64,000 nucleotides of DNA from Prevotellaceae bacterium (GTDB lineage: Bacteria; Bacteroidota; Bacteroidia; Bacteroidales; Bacteroidaceae): the NCBI GenBank assembly GCA_029219385.1, contig JAQXTH010000040.1, forward strand, positions 1 to 64,000, in the 5' to 3' direction. Each line of letters opens with the position of its first letter. Position 1 is the first letter of the stretch. Of the stretch, positions 1 through 6,214 are shown in pieces. The notes beneath the pieces were generated by a model that was not told the DNA's origin, did no database searches, and worked only from the letters and a program-made list of their open reading frames with translations. Both the position numbers and the translations under genes were made by a program.

Positions 1-147
1 CAGCCCGTCAAATTGGCGGTGCAACTTGCCGGAATGGATGATGGGGATTTCATCGAAACCACCTTTGAAGTGGGTTGGAATCCCGAAATCGTGAAAACAA
101 TCAAGGCAACATCGTTGTCCGGTATCAACTTAAAATGGGGCTTTTAA
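1..147 (+). CDS. C-terminal end of a phage protein, probably structural (partial)
   Basis: An open frame enters from the left edge in frame 1 and stops with TAA at 145-147, giving 48 residues that end in NLKWGF. Only the C-terminus is present and I do not recognise the family. The ATG of the DGR target gene follows one base after this stop, so the two are almost certainly co-transcribed. In phage genomes the gene before a receptor-binding protein is usually another tail or baseplate component, so a structural role is likely but is inferred from position only. Confidence 0.7.
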   Translation, partial: QPVKLAVQLAGMDDGDFIETTFEVGWNPEIVKTIKATSLSGINLKWGF

Positions 148-148
148 T

Positions 149-1462
149 ATGGGACTTATGATTGGCGTTGGCAGCACAAAGCCAACTTTTCCGTATGATT
201 ATTATTACGGCATCGAATGGGACATCACCGTGTCCAATCCGAAACCAACGCGTATTGGCAAGATGGAGTTGCACAAGGAATTGCCATTGCAAAACATGAT
301 GCGCAATTGCATCTTGAAAGACGATGGAAGCGTTGCATATTACTTGCACGCAAACGATTCTACAAAGCGCGACAACGGCGCGGCGGCAGACCTTACAGGT
401 GCATCCGGCATGATGGAAACGGAATTGCCGGACATGTACGTTCGCTTTGAAACGGATGGCAACAAATGCCGCCATTTGCAATCAACCGAACCTTTGCCTG
501 GATTCCACCTTTGGCGAAAGGGTTACATCGGCAGCGTTGAAGCAACCGTGCAGCGTTCAACAAACAAGTTGGCATCCGTTTGTTCAACCGATGTTGATTA
601 TCGTGGTGGTAACAACAACGCAAGTTATGACGGAACTTATCGTTCGTTCCTTGGACTGCCAGCCACGGACATATCGTTGAACGTTTTCCGTACATACGCC
701 CGCAACCGTGGTTCGGTGGAGTGGAATTGCAACCTTTATCGCTTGCACAAGATGTTGTGGTGGTTGTTTGCCGTTGAATATGCCAATTTCAATTCGCAAG
801 ACACGTTCAACGCCGCATTGGACGAAAACGGGTATCATCAAGGCGGACTTGGTGCGGGCGTTACAACGTGGGATGGCACATGGAGCACTTTCAATGGTTA
901 TTATCCCATTGTTCCTTGCGGTGTAACAAATTCACTTGGCAACCACACGGGAACGGTTGATTACAACGTAATTGGTTCGGATGGTGCGACCATTAAAACA
1001 TTTGCCGTTCCGCGTTATCGTGGCATTGAAAACCCATTCGGACACATTTGGAAGTGGACGGATGGTTGCAAGTGTATCATCCAAAGCGAAGCATCCGGCG
1101 GGTTATCAAAATTTTACGTTTGCGATGACCCGGCGAAGTTCACGGCATCCGGCGTTGGCAATTACGATTATCGCGGCGACTTGCCACGAAAAGAGGGTTA
1201 TGTAAAAGCCCTTATCCTTGGCGAGGATGGCGAAATCATGCCGTTGGAAGTTGGCGGTGGAAGTACAACGTATTTTTGCGATTACTTTTATACGAACATT
1301 CCATCAAGCGGCGAAGCCGAACGTGGTGTTTTGTTCGGCGGTGATGCGAATAATGGTGCGTATGCGGGGTTCGTGTATGCGTATACGACTTACACGCCCA
1401 CGAAGGCGAATGCGCCTGTCGGTTCTCGGCTTTGCTTTGACCCGCAAATCGAAGCGGCGTAG
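149..1462 (+). CDS. DGR-diversified phage surface protein (variable target protein)
   Basis: This 437-aa protein is the target of the retroelement beside it. Its last 46 residues contain the variable repeat (residues 392-430), which ends in the pattern GSRLCF, comparable to the GFRL ending of C-type-lectin/FGE-fold DGR proteins. Upstream, FGHIWKWTDG at about residues 310-319 resembles the GNVWEW segment of the same fold. The N-terminal part (YGIEWD, PTRIGKMELHKELP) looks like a conserved phage N-terminal domain seen in proteins of Bacteroides phages; this is recall, not a search. Residues that differ from the template are G397, D399, Y405, Y412, T414, Y415, K419, P423, V424, R427 and L428. 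By analogy with Bordetella phage Mtd it probably binds host receptors as a tail fibre tip, but binding specificity is not visible in the sequence. Confidence 0.9.
   Translation: MGLMIGVGSTKPTFPYDYYYGIEWDITVSNPKPTRIGKMELHKELPLQNMMRNCILKDDGSVAYYLHANDSTKRDNGAAADLTGASGMMETELPDMYVRFETDGNKCRHLQSTEPLPGFHLWRKGYIGSVEATVQRSTNKLASVCSTDVDYRGGNNNASYDGTYRSFLGLPATDISLNVFRTYARNRGSVEWNCNLYRLHKMLWWLFAVEYANFNSQDTFNAALDENGYHQGGLGAGVTTWDGTWSTFNGYYPIVPCGVTNSLGNHTGTVDYNVIGSDGATIKTFAVPRYRGIENPFGHIWKWTDGCKCIIQSEASGGLSKFYVCDDPAKFTASGVGNYDYRGDLPRKEGYVKALILGEDGEIMPLEVGGGSTTYFCDYFYTNIPSSGEAERGVLFGGDANNGAYAGFVYAYTTYTPTKANAPVGSRLCFDPQIEAA
1322..1437 (+). repeat. DGR variable repeat (VR)
   Basis: These 116 bp align without gaps to 1539-1654 at a constant offset of 217. 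Twelve positions differ. Ten fall where the template has A: 1337, 1343, 1361, 1382, 1389, 1391, 1415, 1416, 1418 and 1428 (outcomes G, G, T, T, C, T, C, C, G, G). The other two are 1405 (template T, here G) and 1431 (template G, here T). The template copy has 27 adenines, so 10 of 27 are changed against 2 of 89 other bases. That is the signature of adenine-specific mutagenic retrohoming. The VR lies in frame at the very end of the target gene. Confidence 0.97.
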
Positions 1463-1501
1463 CCGCCCCAAATCGACCCCACAACCCGAATGATGGGGTT
1501 G
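1454..1501 (+). promoter_or_regulatory. Two hairpins just downstream of VR (possible retrohoming-site structure)
   Basis: A 5-bp stem (GCGGC 1454-1458 with GCCGC 1462-1466, loop GTA) spans the target gene stop codon. A 6-bp stem (CAACCC 1482-1487 with GGGTTG 1496-1501, 8-nt loop) follows. In the Bordetella DGR a hairpin or cruciform just after the VR's initiation-of-mutagenic-homing element is needed for efficient retrohoming. These are the obvious candidates here because they lie 17-64 bp past the VR. The second could also act as a weak transcription signal, though it has no U-run. Confidence 0.5.
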
Positions 1502-1538
1502 GGATGTGAAACAATAAATAAAATCGGTTGTCCGATGT

Positions 1539-1654
1539 CGTGGTGTTTTGTTCAGCGGTAATGCGAATAATGGTGCGAATGCGGGGTTCGTGTATGCGAA
1601 TACGAATAACACGCCCACGAATGCGAATGCGAATATCGGTTCTCAGCGTTGCTT
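1539..1654 (+). repeat. DGR template repeat (TR)
   Basis: This is the unmutated master copy of the VR, starting 76 bp after the target gene stop. Read in the VR frame it is rich in AAT/AAC codons (NANNGAN, ANTNN, TNANAN), the codon type DGR templates use because A-mutagenesis of Asn codons gives many residues without creating stop codons. It is non-coding: the frame ends at a TAA just after the repeat (1657-1659). A small hairpin (1523-1527 with 1532-1536) precedes it. It should be transcribed with the following spacer and copied by the reverse transcriptase at 1804-2901. Confidence 0.97.
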
Positions 1655-1803
1655 GTAAAAGGAATTGCTAATCGGAAACCATGCCAATCATCCCATCCGG
1701 GGATGGTGAACCGGGAAAGGAAGCCCGGCGGCAAAAAATAGAATATGTTGAACGGTTTTGGTAGGGCGCAAGCCCGAAGAATCCAAATATTCAAGCAAAG
1801 GAC
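1655..1803 (+). ncRNA. DGR TR-RT spacer RNA with several hairpins
   Basis: The 149 nt between TR and the reverse transcriptase start contain no gene but fold readily. Stems visible by eye are CCATCC 1693-1698 with GGATGG 1701-1706, CCGGG 1711-1715 with CCCGG 1724-1728, and GGGC 1764-1767 with GCCC 1772-1775 closing a GCAA tetraloop. In the Bordetella phage DGR a spacer of about 140 nt 3' of TR is part of the RNA that primes and templates cDNA synthesis. Position and length here match that, so I infer the same role; folding and boundaries are not tested. Confidence 0.65.
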
Positions 1804-2901
1804 ATGAAAAGAATGGGAAACCTTTTTGATAAAGTCATTTCGATTGACAACTTGAAACTTGCGGACGAAAAAGCCCGCAAAGGAAAGTTGCATTCGTATG
1901 GCGTGCAGATGCACGACAAGAACAGGGAAGCCAACATTCTTGCTTTGCACGAATCATTGAAGAACGGAACGTTTCACACATCCCAATATAATGTGTTTAC
2001 AATTTATGAACCCAAAGAACGTGAAATCTATCAATTGCCATATTATCCCGACCGCATCTTGCATCATGCGGTGATGAACATTCTTGAACCAATATGGGTG
2101 TCCGTTTTCACGCGCGACACCTATTCTTGCATCAAGAACCGGGGCATCCACGCTTGCGCGATGTCGGTAAAAAAGGCATTGCGAAAAGACCCCGCCGGGA
2201 CAAAATATTGCTTGAAGATTGACGTTCGGAAGTTTTACCCGTCAATCAACCACGAATTGTTGAAAGGTGTGGTAAGGCGAAAAATAAAAGATGGTCGCCT
2301 TTTGGCGTTGCTTGATGAAATCATTGATTCAAACACCAACACGGACATTCCGATTCGGAATTTCGTAACCGACCCCATCACCGGGGAATTGGTGGCAACA
2401 TCATTGAACAGCGTGCCAATTGGCAACTATCTTTCCCAATACTTTGCCAATTTGTTCTTGGCATACTTTGACCATTGGATAAAGGAAGCAAAGCGCGTGA
2501 AATATTATTGGCGTTACGCCGATGATATTGTGATTCTTGCAGCGGACAAGGAATCATTGCACGCATTGTTGCGCGACATCCGGGAATATATGCGCGGATT
2601 GCAACTAAAAGTGAAGCGCAACCACCAAGTGTTCCCGGTGGACGCACGCGGCATTGATTTCCTTGGCTTTGTGTTTTATCACACCCATATCCTTTTGCGC
2701 AAAAGCATCAAACAAAACCTTTGCCGCCGGGTGGCGAAGTTGAACAAGCGCAAGAAAACACCAACGAAAGCGGCATACAAACAAGCCATTTGCAGTTGGT
2801 GGGGTTGGTGCAAGTATTCCGATTCAATTCATTTTTTCAACAAACTTTCAAATTCATTTCCTTATGAAATTAGATTCGCTCGAACCAAACGCCCATTATG
2901 A
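1804..2901 (+). CDS. DGR-type reverse transcriptase
   Basis: This 365-aa RNA-directed DNA polymerase should copy TR RNA into A-mutagenised cDNA for transfer into VR. The finger/palm motifs are in order: KIDVRKFYPSI with the first catalytic Asp at residue 140, PIGNYLSQ at 205-212, and YADD at 238-241 in WRYADDIVIL. IGNxxSQ in place of the QG-type motif 4 of retroviral or group II intron enzymes is typical of DGR enzymes. There is no endonuclease, integrase or maturase extension. ATG 1804 gives the full length; ATG 1813 is possible. The 3' end overlaps the next gene by 38 bp in another frame. All catalytic aspartates are present and the frame is intact, so it looks functional. No Avd accessory gene is seen next to it. 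Confidence 0.95.
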   Translation: MKRMGNLFDKVISIDNLKLADEKARKGKLHSYGVQMHDKNREANILALHESLKNGTFHTSQYNVFTIYEPKEREIYQLPYYPDRILHHAVMNILEPIWVSVFTRDTYSCIKNRGIHACAMSVKKALRKDPAGTKYCLKIDVRKFYPSINHELLKGVVRRKIKDGRLLALLDEIIDSNTNTDIPIRNFVTDPITGELVATSLNSVPIGNYLSQYFANLFLAYFDHWIKEAKRVKYYWRYADDIVILAADKESLHALLRDIREYMRGLQLKVKRNHQVFPVDARGIDFLGFVFYHTHILLRKSIKQNLCRRVAKLNKRKKTPTKAAYKQAICSWWGWCKYSDSIHFFNKLSNSFPYEIRFARTKRPL

Positions 2902-3253
2902 CATGGAGCATGGTATGCCCGCCGTTCTTGAAAAGGACAATGACGGGTCGGTTATTTATCGTGTGAACATCAACGAAGAAAAGGCAATCCCGGACGGAGA
3001 AGCAGAGGAACGCCAAATCGGTTGGTCGTGTTACGAAGTACGCACGTTCGACAAGCCCACCAAGGCAAACTTGAAACGTGTGTTCATCCGTTCCGTGATT
3101 GACGAAACGGCGGAATTTTCCCTTGTCAATTCGTACAACAAGCACATCTTGGGCATCGCCCCGGATGATAAGGCAGTTGCCGAATACAAGGAGTATTTGC
3201 AGTTTACCGAAGATTTGGATGCCCAAATCATCCGGGATTTGTCTAACATCTAA
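2864..3253 (+). CDS. Phage protein of unknown function (129 aa)
   Basis: This small acidic protein starts inside the end of the reverse transcriptase gene (overlap 2864-2901), so the two are translationally close. It has no signal peptide or membrane segment. The sequence alternates charged and hydrophobic residues (YRVNINEEKAIP, RQIGWSCYEVRT, NLKRVFIRSVI), suggesting a beta-rich fold with a helical acidic C-terminus. It does not look like the basic, all-helical Avd accessory protein of other DGRs. Its place between the receptor-binding region and the lysis genes would suit a small tail or assembly protein, but I cannot assign a function. Confidence 0.7.
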   Translation: MKLDSLEPNAHYDMEHGMPAVLEKDNDGSVIYRVNINEEKAIPDGEAEERQIGWSCYEVRTFDKPTKANLKRVFIRSVIDETAEFSLVNSYNKHILGIAPDDKAVAEYKEYLQFTEDLDAQIIRDLSNI

Positions 3254-3267
3254 ATCCACGAAACACG

Positions 3268-3678
3268 ATGCCACGATTTTGTGATTCAAACATTGAATCG
3301 GACGCGATAATTGGCAAGGGCATTGACCTTGAAGAACTTTTTGACCAACGAATTGTCATTGAGAAAATCAAGATTGAACCCACCAAGTTTCCGGGAAAGA
3401 ATGCGTCCGGAATGCGTATGCAAATGCAAGTAGTCATCAATGCCCAATTTAACGACACCGCCGATGCCGATGGTGATTTCTTTGCCAAGGATGCCAACGG
3501 CAAGGCAATCGGCACGCGACGTTCGGTGTTTACCGGGTCGGACAACTTGATGGCGGAAATGAAACAGGCGCAAAACCAATGGAAAACCGAACGTGTTGCC
3601 AAAGGCTTGCCGCCCGTGGATTTCGTTGTGTTTGATACGACCATCGCAAAGGTTGGCAAGATGTTTCATTTCACGTAA
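3268..3678 (+). CDS. Phage protein of unknown function (136 aa)
   Basis: It begins 14 bp after the preceding stop and ends 4 bp before the likely holin start, so it is part of the same late transcript. The 136 residues contain no membrane segment or signal sequence. The middle holds a polar stretch (NDTADADGDFFAKDANG) and the end is VFDTTIAKVGKMFHFT. I do not recognise the family. A long reverse-strand frame covers the same bases but has no context and is taken as a shadow. Confidence 0.7.
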   Translation: MPRFCDSNIESDAIIGKGIDLEELFDQRIVIEKIKIEPTKFPGKNASGMRMQMQVVINAQFNDTADADGDFFAKDANGKAIGTRRSVFTGSDNLMAEMKQAQNQWKTERVAKGLPPVDFVVFDTTIAKVGKMFHFT

Positions 3679-3682
3679 TACA

Positions 3683-4288
3683 ATGATTATGACATCGAAC
3701 ATTCATTCAATACTTTCACTTGTCGGAAAGCATATCATGGGCGTGATGGGCGCGTGTGTGGCGATGATTCGCCCGACATTCCCTTTTATCCTTGTGTGTA
3801 CCCTTGCCGTGCTTGCGGATTGTTACACGGCATGGTCGCTTTCCCGGCGCGTGAAGAAACGCTTTCCCGGTGCGAATGATGGAAAGTTCAAATCCAATTA
3901 TGCCGGGCGCGTGTTCATCACCCTTATCAAGGTTTATTCCTTGACAATACTTGTGCATCTTATTGATGCAATGGTGTTCCCGGAAATCGCTTTTCATTTG
4001 CCGCAAGTGGTCGCCGGGGCGGTTTGTTTTTGGCAAATTTGGTCAATGCTTGAAAACGAATCAAGTTGCAATGATGCCAAGTGGGCGAAGATTGCCCAAC
4101 GCATAATGGTGGACAAGACGGAACGCCATTTCGACATTGATTTGCATGAACTGAAAGAGGAACAGCCCGAACCACCACACATCGAAACCCCTTGTGGCAA
4201 TGAAGTGTGCGCGTATCGTGGCAAGGTGCATTGCGACACAACAAAATGCCCATCTTTCATAAAACCAAAGACCGATGGCGAGCATTGA
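3683..4288 (+). CDS. Phage holin family protein
   Basis: Start chosen at ATG 3683, five bases after the previous stop; the frame also runs upstream to 3593 inside the preceding gene, which is unlikely to be used. The 201-aa product has hydrophobic segments near residues 27-45 (PFILVCTLAVLADCYTAW), 72-88 (FITLIKVYSLTILVHLI) and 100-115, then a long hydrophilic tail with several Cys. This layout and ADCYTAW resemble the toxin-secretion/phage-lysis holin family. Holins form the inner-membrane lesions that release endolysin. The 3' end overlaps the endolysin gene by 14 bp, as expected for a lysis cassette. Confidence 0.75.
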   Translation: MIMTSNIHSILSLVGKHIMGVMGACVAMIRPTFPFILVCTLAVLADCYTAWSLSRRVKKRFPGANDGKFKSNYAGRVFITLIKVYSLTILVHLIDAMVFPEIAFHLPQVVAGAVCFWQIWSMLENESSCNDAKWAKIAQRIMVDKTERHFDIDLHELKEEQPEPPHIETPCGNEVCAYRGKVHCDTTKCPSFIKPKTDGEH

Positions 4289-4850
4289 CAAGTTGATTCC
4301 GTTCATTCTCAAATGGGAGGGTGGATTTGTGAACGACCCAACCGACCGGGGCGGCGCAACCAACAAAGGCGTAACAATAGCGACATACGAAGCATATTGC
4401 TGCCAAAAGGGGTTGCCCCGCCCCACGGTGGAGCAGTTGAAGAACATCCCGGATGCCCATTGGCGCGACATCATCAAAACCATGTTTTGGGATAAGTGGC
4501 ACGCCGATGACATCCATTCCCAAAAGGTTGCAAACATCCTTGTAGATTGGGTTTGGTTATCCGGCGTTCATGGCATCAAGAAGCCACAAGCGTTGCTTGG
4601 TGTCAAGGCTGATGGCATCGTTGGCAACAAAACGCTTTCGGCGGTGAATTTCGCCGACCCGGAAGAATTGTTCGCGGCGTTGTACAAGGAACGTGTGAAG
4701 TTCATCAACGCAATTGTGGCGCGTTCCGTTGCGGCGTATGAAAAGAAAATCGGTCGCCCGGCGACTGAAAAAGAGTTGTTGAAGCACACCCAAAAGCGAT
4801 TTGCAAAAGGGTGGTTGAACAGGCTTGCAGAAATCAAAAAGTTGAATTGA
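4275..4850 (+). CDS. Phage endolysin, GH108 family N-acetylmuramidase
   Basis: This 191-aa protein starts with the GH108 signature FILKWEGGFVNDPTDRGG, in which Glu of EGG is the expected catalytic residue, followed by ATNKGVT. The C-terminal half (from about residue 95, PQALLGVKADGIVGNKTL) matches a PG_binding_3 peptidoglycan-binding domain. It should cleave host peptidoglycan glycan strands at lysis. There is no signal peptide, so export depends on the holin encoded immediately upstream, whose gene overlaps it. Length is normal for the family. Confidence 0.9.
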   Translation: MASIDKLIPFILKWEGGFVNDPTDRGGATNKGVTIATYEAYCCQKGLPRPTVEQLKNIPDAHWRDIIKTMFWDKWHADDIHSQKVANILVDWVWLSGVHGIKKPQALLGVKADGIVGNKTLSAVNFADPEELFAALYKERVKFINAIVARSVAAYEKKIGRPATEKELLKHTQKRFAKGWLNRLAEIKKLN

Positions 4851-4851
4851 T

Positions 4852-5334
4852 ATGGAAATAATGGTAAAACGAAGATTTCTTGGCGACAAATACACCATCG
4901 GTTCTTTGTTCGTCAATGGTGAACGTTTCCGGGTTGATGGCAAGGCGGTGGACACATTGGAAGATAAAAACCGCGATGCCAACATGAACGGGCGTTTTGA
5001 TGATGGCGAACGCAAGATGTACGGGCAAACGTGCATCCCGTTCGGCAAGTACGAAGTTGGTTTGGATTTTTCACCCAAATTCAGCAAGAAACCATCTTAC
5101 ACGGCGTTCATTCGTAAAGGCAAGATGCCACACATTCGGAATGTGCCATCCTTTGAGGGCATTTTGATTCACGGCGGCAATACGCCCGCCGACACATTGG
5201 GATGCCTTTTGGTTGGTTTCAACACCATCAAGGGCGGTTTGACCCAATCGTTGCACGTGTTCAAACAGTTGTATGCCGAAATCGTTGCGGCAATGGACAA
5301 CGGCGAAAAGGTAACAATTGAATTTGTGCCATGA
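4852..5334 (+). CDS. DUF5675 family phage protein
   Basis: The gene follows the endolysin stop with one base between. The 160-aa product has the pattern of DUF5675 proteins common next to lysis genes of Bacteroidota phages: an N-terminal KRRFLGDKYTIGSL strand region, LEDKNRD, then GQTCIPFGKYEV and a central IRNVPSFEGILIHGGNTP stretch with TLGCLLVG. HGGN followed by GCLLVG resembles the active-site region of peptidoglycan L,D-transpeptidase-like folds, so a cell-wall role is plausible but not shown. The first ATG (4852) is used; ATG 4861 is an alternative. It overlaps the spanin-like gene by 4 bp (ATGA). Confidence 0.75.
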   Translation: MEIMVKRRFLGDKYTIGSLFVNGERFRVDGKAVDTLEDKNRDANMNGRFDDGERKMYGQTCIPFGKYEVGLDFSPKFSKKPSYTAFIRKGKMPHIRNVPSFEGILIHGGNTPADTLGCLLVGFNTIKGGLTQSLHVFKQLYAEIVAAMDNGEKVTIEFVP

Positions 5335-5891
5335 AGTATGTTTGCAATTTCATTGCCGCGTTGGCGGCGTTGCTGATGGTGTCGTGCGCCACATCAAAGA
5401 AGATGGCAAAGGACACCGAACAAGTGCGTGTTGATAGTGTCGCCGAAAAGGTTGCCCATGTGGAAGATGTCGCCAAGATGGTGGACACAACCCGGAACGA
5501 ACGGGAACAAATCATCATCACCGAAATCACGTTCTTTTCGCCGGACACCACCGCCGGGACACCACCGCCCGAAATCATCATTGATGGAACGGGCAAGGTT
5601 ACGGGTGGCGGAAACATCAAGGCGATAAAGCAAACCACCATTTCCAAGGTCAAGGAAGAAAAGGGCGAAAGCAAGGAAACGGCGAAAACCGAAACCAACA
5701 AGGACAATGCGACCATCCACAAACAACAGGAACAAACACATGTTGCCAAGGAAAGCAAGAACCCCGTGATGTGGTCGTGGGTAATTGCCGCGTCAATTAT
5801 TGCCGTTCTTGTGTTGCTTTTGCGTTTCCGAACACCGATTTTCACATGGTTACGCAACATTCTTGCCGCATTGCGAAAGATTTTGGAATAA
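5331..5891 (+). CDS. Candidate unimolecular spanin (lipoprotein with C-terminal membrane helix)
   Basis: The 186-aa protein starts with a lipoprotein signal peptide whose lipobox is LMVSC, so Cys19 should be lipidated. A long, highly charged Lys/Glu-rich periplasmic segment follows (residues 20-145). A hydrophobic helix at about 146-164 (MWSWVIAASIIAVLVLLL) comes next, then a short amphipathic tail with TWLRNILAALRKILE. An outer-membrane lipid anchor joined to an inner-membrane helix in one chain is the arrangement of u-spanins such as phage T1 gp11, which fuse the two membranes in the last step of lysis. It is the last gene of the lysis cassette. The function is inferred from topology; I cannot recognise sequence homology. 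Confidence 0.65.
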   Translation: MKYVCNFIAALAALLMVSCATSKKMAKDTEQVRVDSVAEKVAHVEDVAKMVDTTRNEREQIIITEITFFSPDTTAGTPPPEIIIDGTGKVTGGGNIKAIKQTTISKVKEEKGESKETAKTETNKDNATIHKQQEQTHVAKESKNPVMWSWVIAASIIAVLVLLLRFRTPIFTWLRNILAALRKILE

Positions 5892-5896
5892 AATTA

Positions 5897-5904
5897 GTAC
5901 CTTT
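5897..5904 (+). promoter_or_regulatory. Promoter -7 element (TACCTTTG)
   Basis: TACCTTTG matches the Bacteroidota -7 consensus TAnnTTTG exactly and lies 5 bp past the last phage gene. No well-spaced TTTG -33 element is seen. A start near 5911 would make a short RNA that ends at the hairpin terminator at 5954-5990. Confidence 0.5.
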
Positions 5905-5910
5905 GCACCC

Positions 5911-5990
5911 ACATTGTTGCGAAAGCCCCGGTTCATCGCCGGGGAACAATGTCGAAGCCCGGTTTTGTCGTCGGGCTTCATTCTTTTTGT
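5911..5990 (+). ncRNA. Candidate small structured RNA at the prophage end
   Basis: Two hairpins follow the promoter-like element. The first has an outer stem ACATTGTT (5911-5918) with AACAATGT (5945-5952), perfectly complementary, and an inner stem CCCCGG (5926-5931) with CCGGGG (5939-5944), separated by a 7-nt bulge on one side. The second, GAAGCCCG (5954-5961) with CGGGCTTC (5972-5979), is followed by ATTCTTTTT and acts as a terminator. Promoter, structured body and terminator in about 90 bp suggest an independent small RNA. It could instead be only the transcription end of the lysis operon. Confidence 0.45.
5954..5986 (+). terminator. Rho-independent terminator after the lysis cassette
   Basis: An 8-bp GC-rich stem (5954-5961 with 5972-5979) with a 10-nt loop is followed by ATTCTTTTT. 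It is the first strong stop after the late phage genes and would also end the candidate small RNA. Confidence 0.75.
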
Positions 5991-6180
5991 TGTACACGAT
6001 TACCACTTTTCTTGCAAAGTGTGGCAAAAAATGTATTATTTCGGGGTGAAAAATATGTATTAAAAGTAAAATCGGTTGAATATCAATGTTTTAATTGTGG
6101 CAAAAAACAAAAAAAACCGAAAAAGAAAAACGCCCGAAATCGATGTTAAATCGGGCGTTTCGTGTACATTTTCGTGTACA
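5991..6180. repeat. Three CGTGTACA motifs between prophage genes and tRNA-Ser
   Basis: CGTGTACA occurs at 6161-6168 and 6173-6180, and as its reverse complement TGTACACG at 5991-5998. A second short direct repeat, GTGGCAAAAAA, lies at 6021-6031 and 6097-6107. Clustered short repeats next to the tRNA used for integration are what integrase arm sites or excisionase sites look like. No protein coding is seen in 5892-6214 apart from the small-RNA candidate and terminators. Confidence 0.4.
6121..6160 (-). terminator. Terminator, probably for tRNA-Ser
   Basis: AAACGCCCGA (6128-6137) pairs with TCGGGCGTTT (6151-6160) around a 13-nt loop. On the minus strand the stem is followed by a T-rich tract (complement of 6121-6130), as for a Rho-independent terminator of transcripts coming from the tRNA. 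If so, the prophage carries the terminator for the tRNA transcript. Confidence 0.65.
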
Positions 6181-6214
6181 AATTTCGCAAATCATTGATT
6201 TTCAATGTTTATTG

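Larger units (their letters stand above)
1..6214. mobile_element. Right end of a prophage, adjacent to tRNA-Ser
   Basis: All genes from the left edge to 5891 run on the plus strand and are phage-like: a structural protein end, a DGR-diversified surface protein, a reverse transcriptase, then holin, endolysin and a spanin-like protein. The block ends about 320 bp from the 3' end of a tRNA-Ser gene, a common integration point for tyrosine-integrase phages, and housekeeping genes start right after. Packaging and head genes and the integrase must lie to the left, outside the window, so phage type and the other att site cannot be seen. The exact right boundary is inferred; it probably lies within or just beside the tRNA 3' end. 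Confidence 0.85.

Noticed and set aside
1304-1618. Reverse-strand open frame across VR and TR
   Set aside because: It is the antisense of the repeats and the low-stop AAT-rich template; it has no context and no sensible composition.
1804-2901. Group II intron or retron reverse transcriptase
   Set aside because: There is no maturase or endonuclease region, no intron domain V/VI after the gene, no msr/msd-like structure, and a VR/TR pair lies directly upstream, which fits only a DGR.
5892-6214. Small genes in the gap before tRNA-Ser
   Set aside because: The open frames here cover the terminators and the tRNA itself; none has a start and composition typical of a protein.
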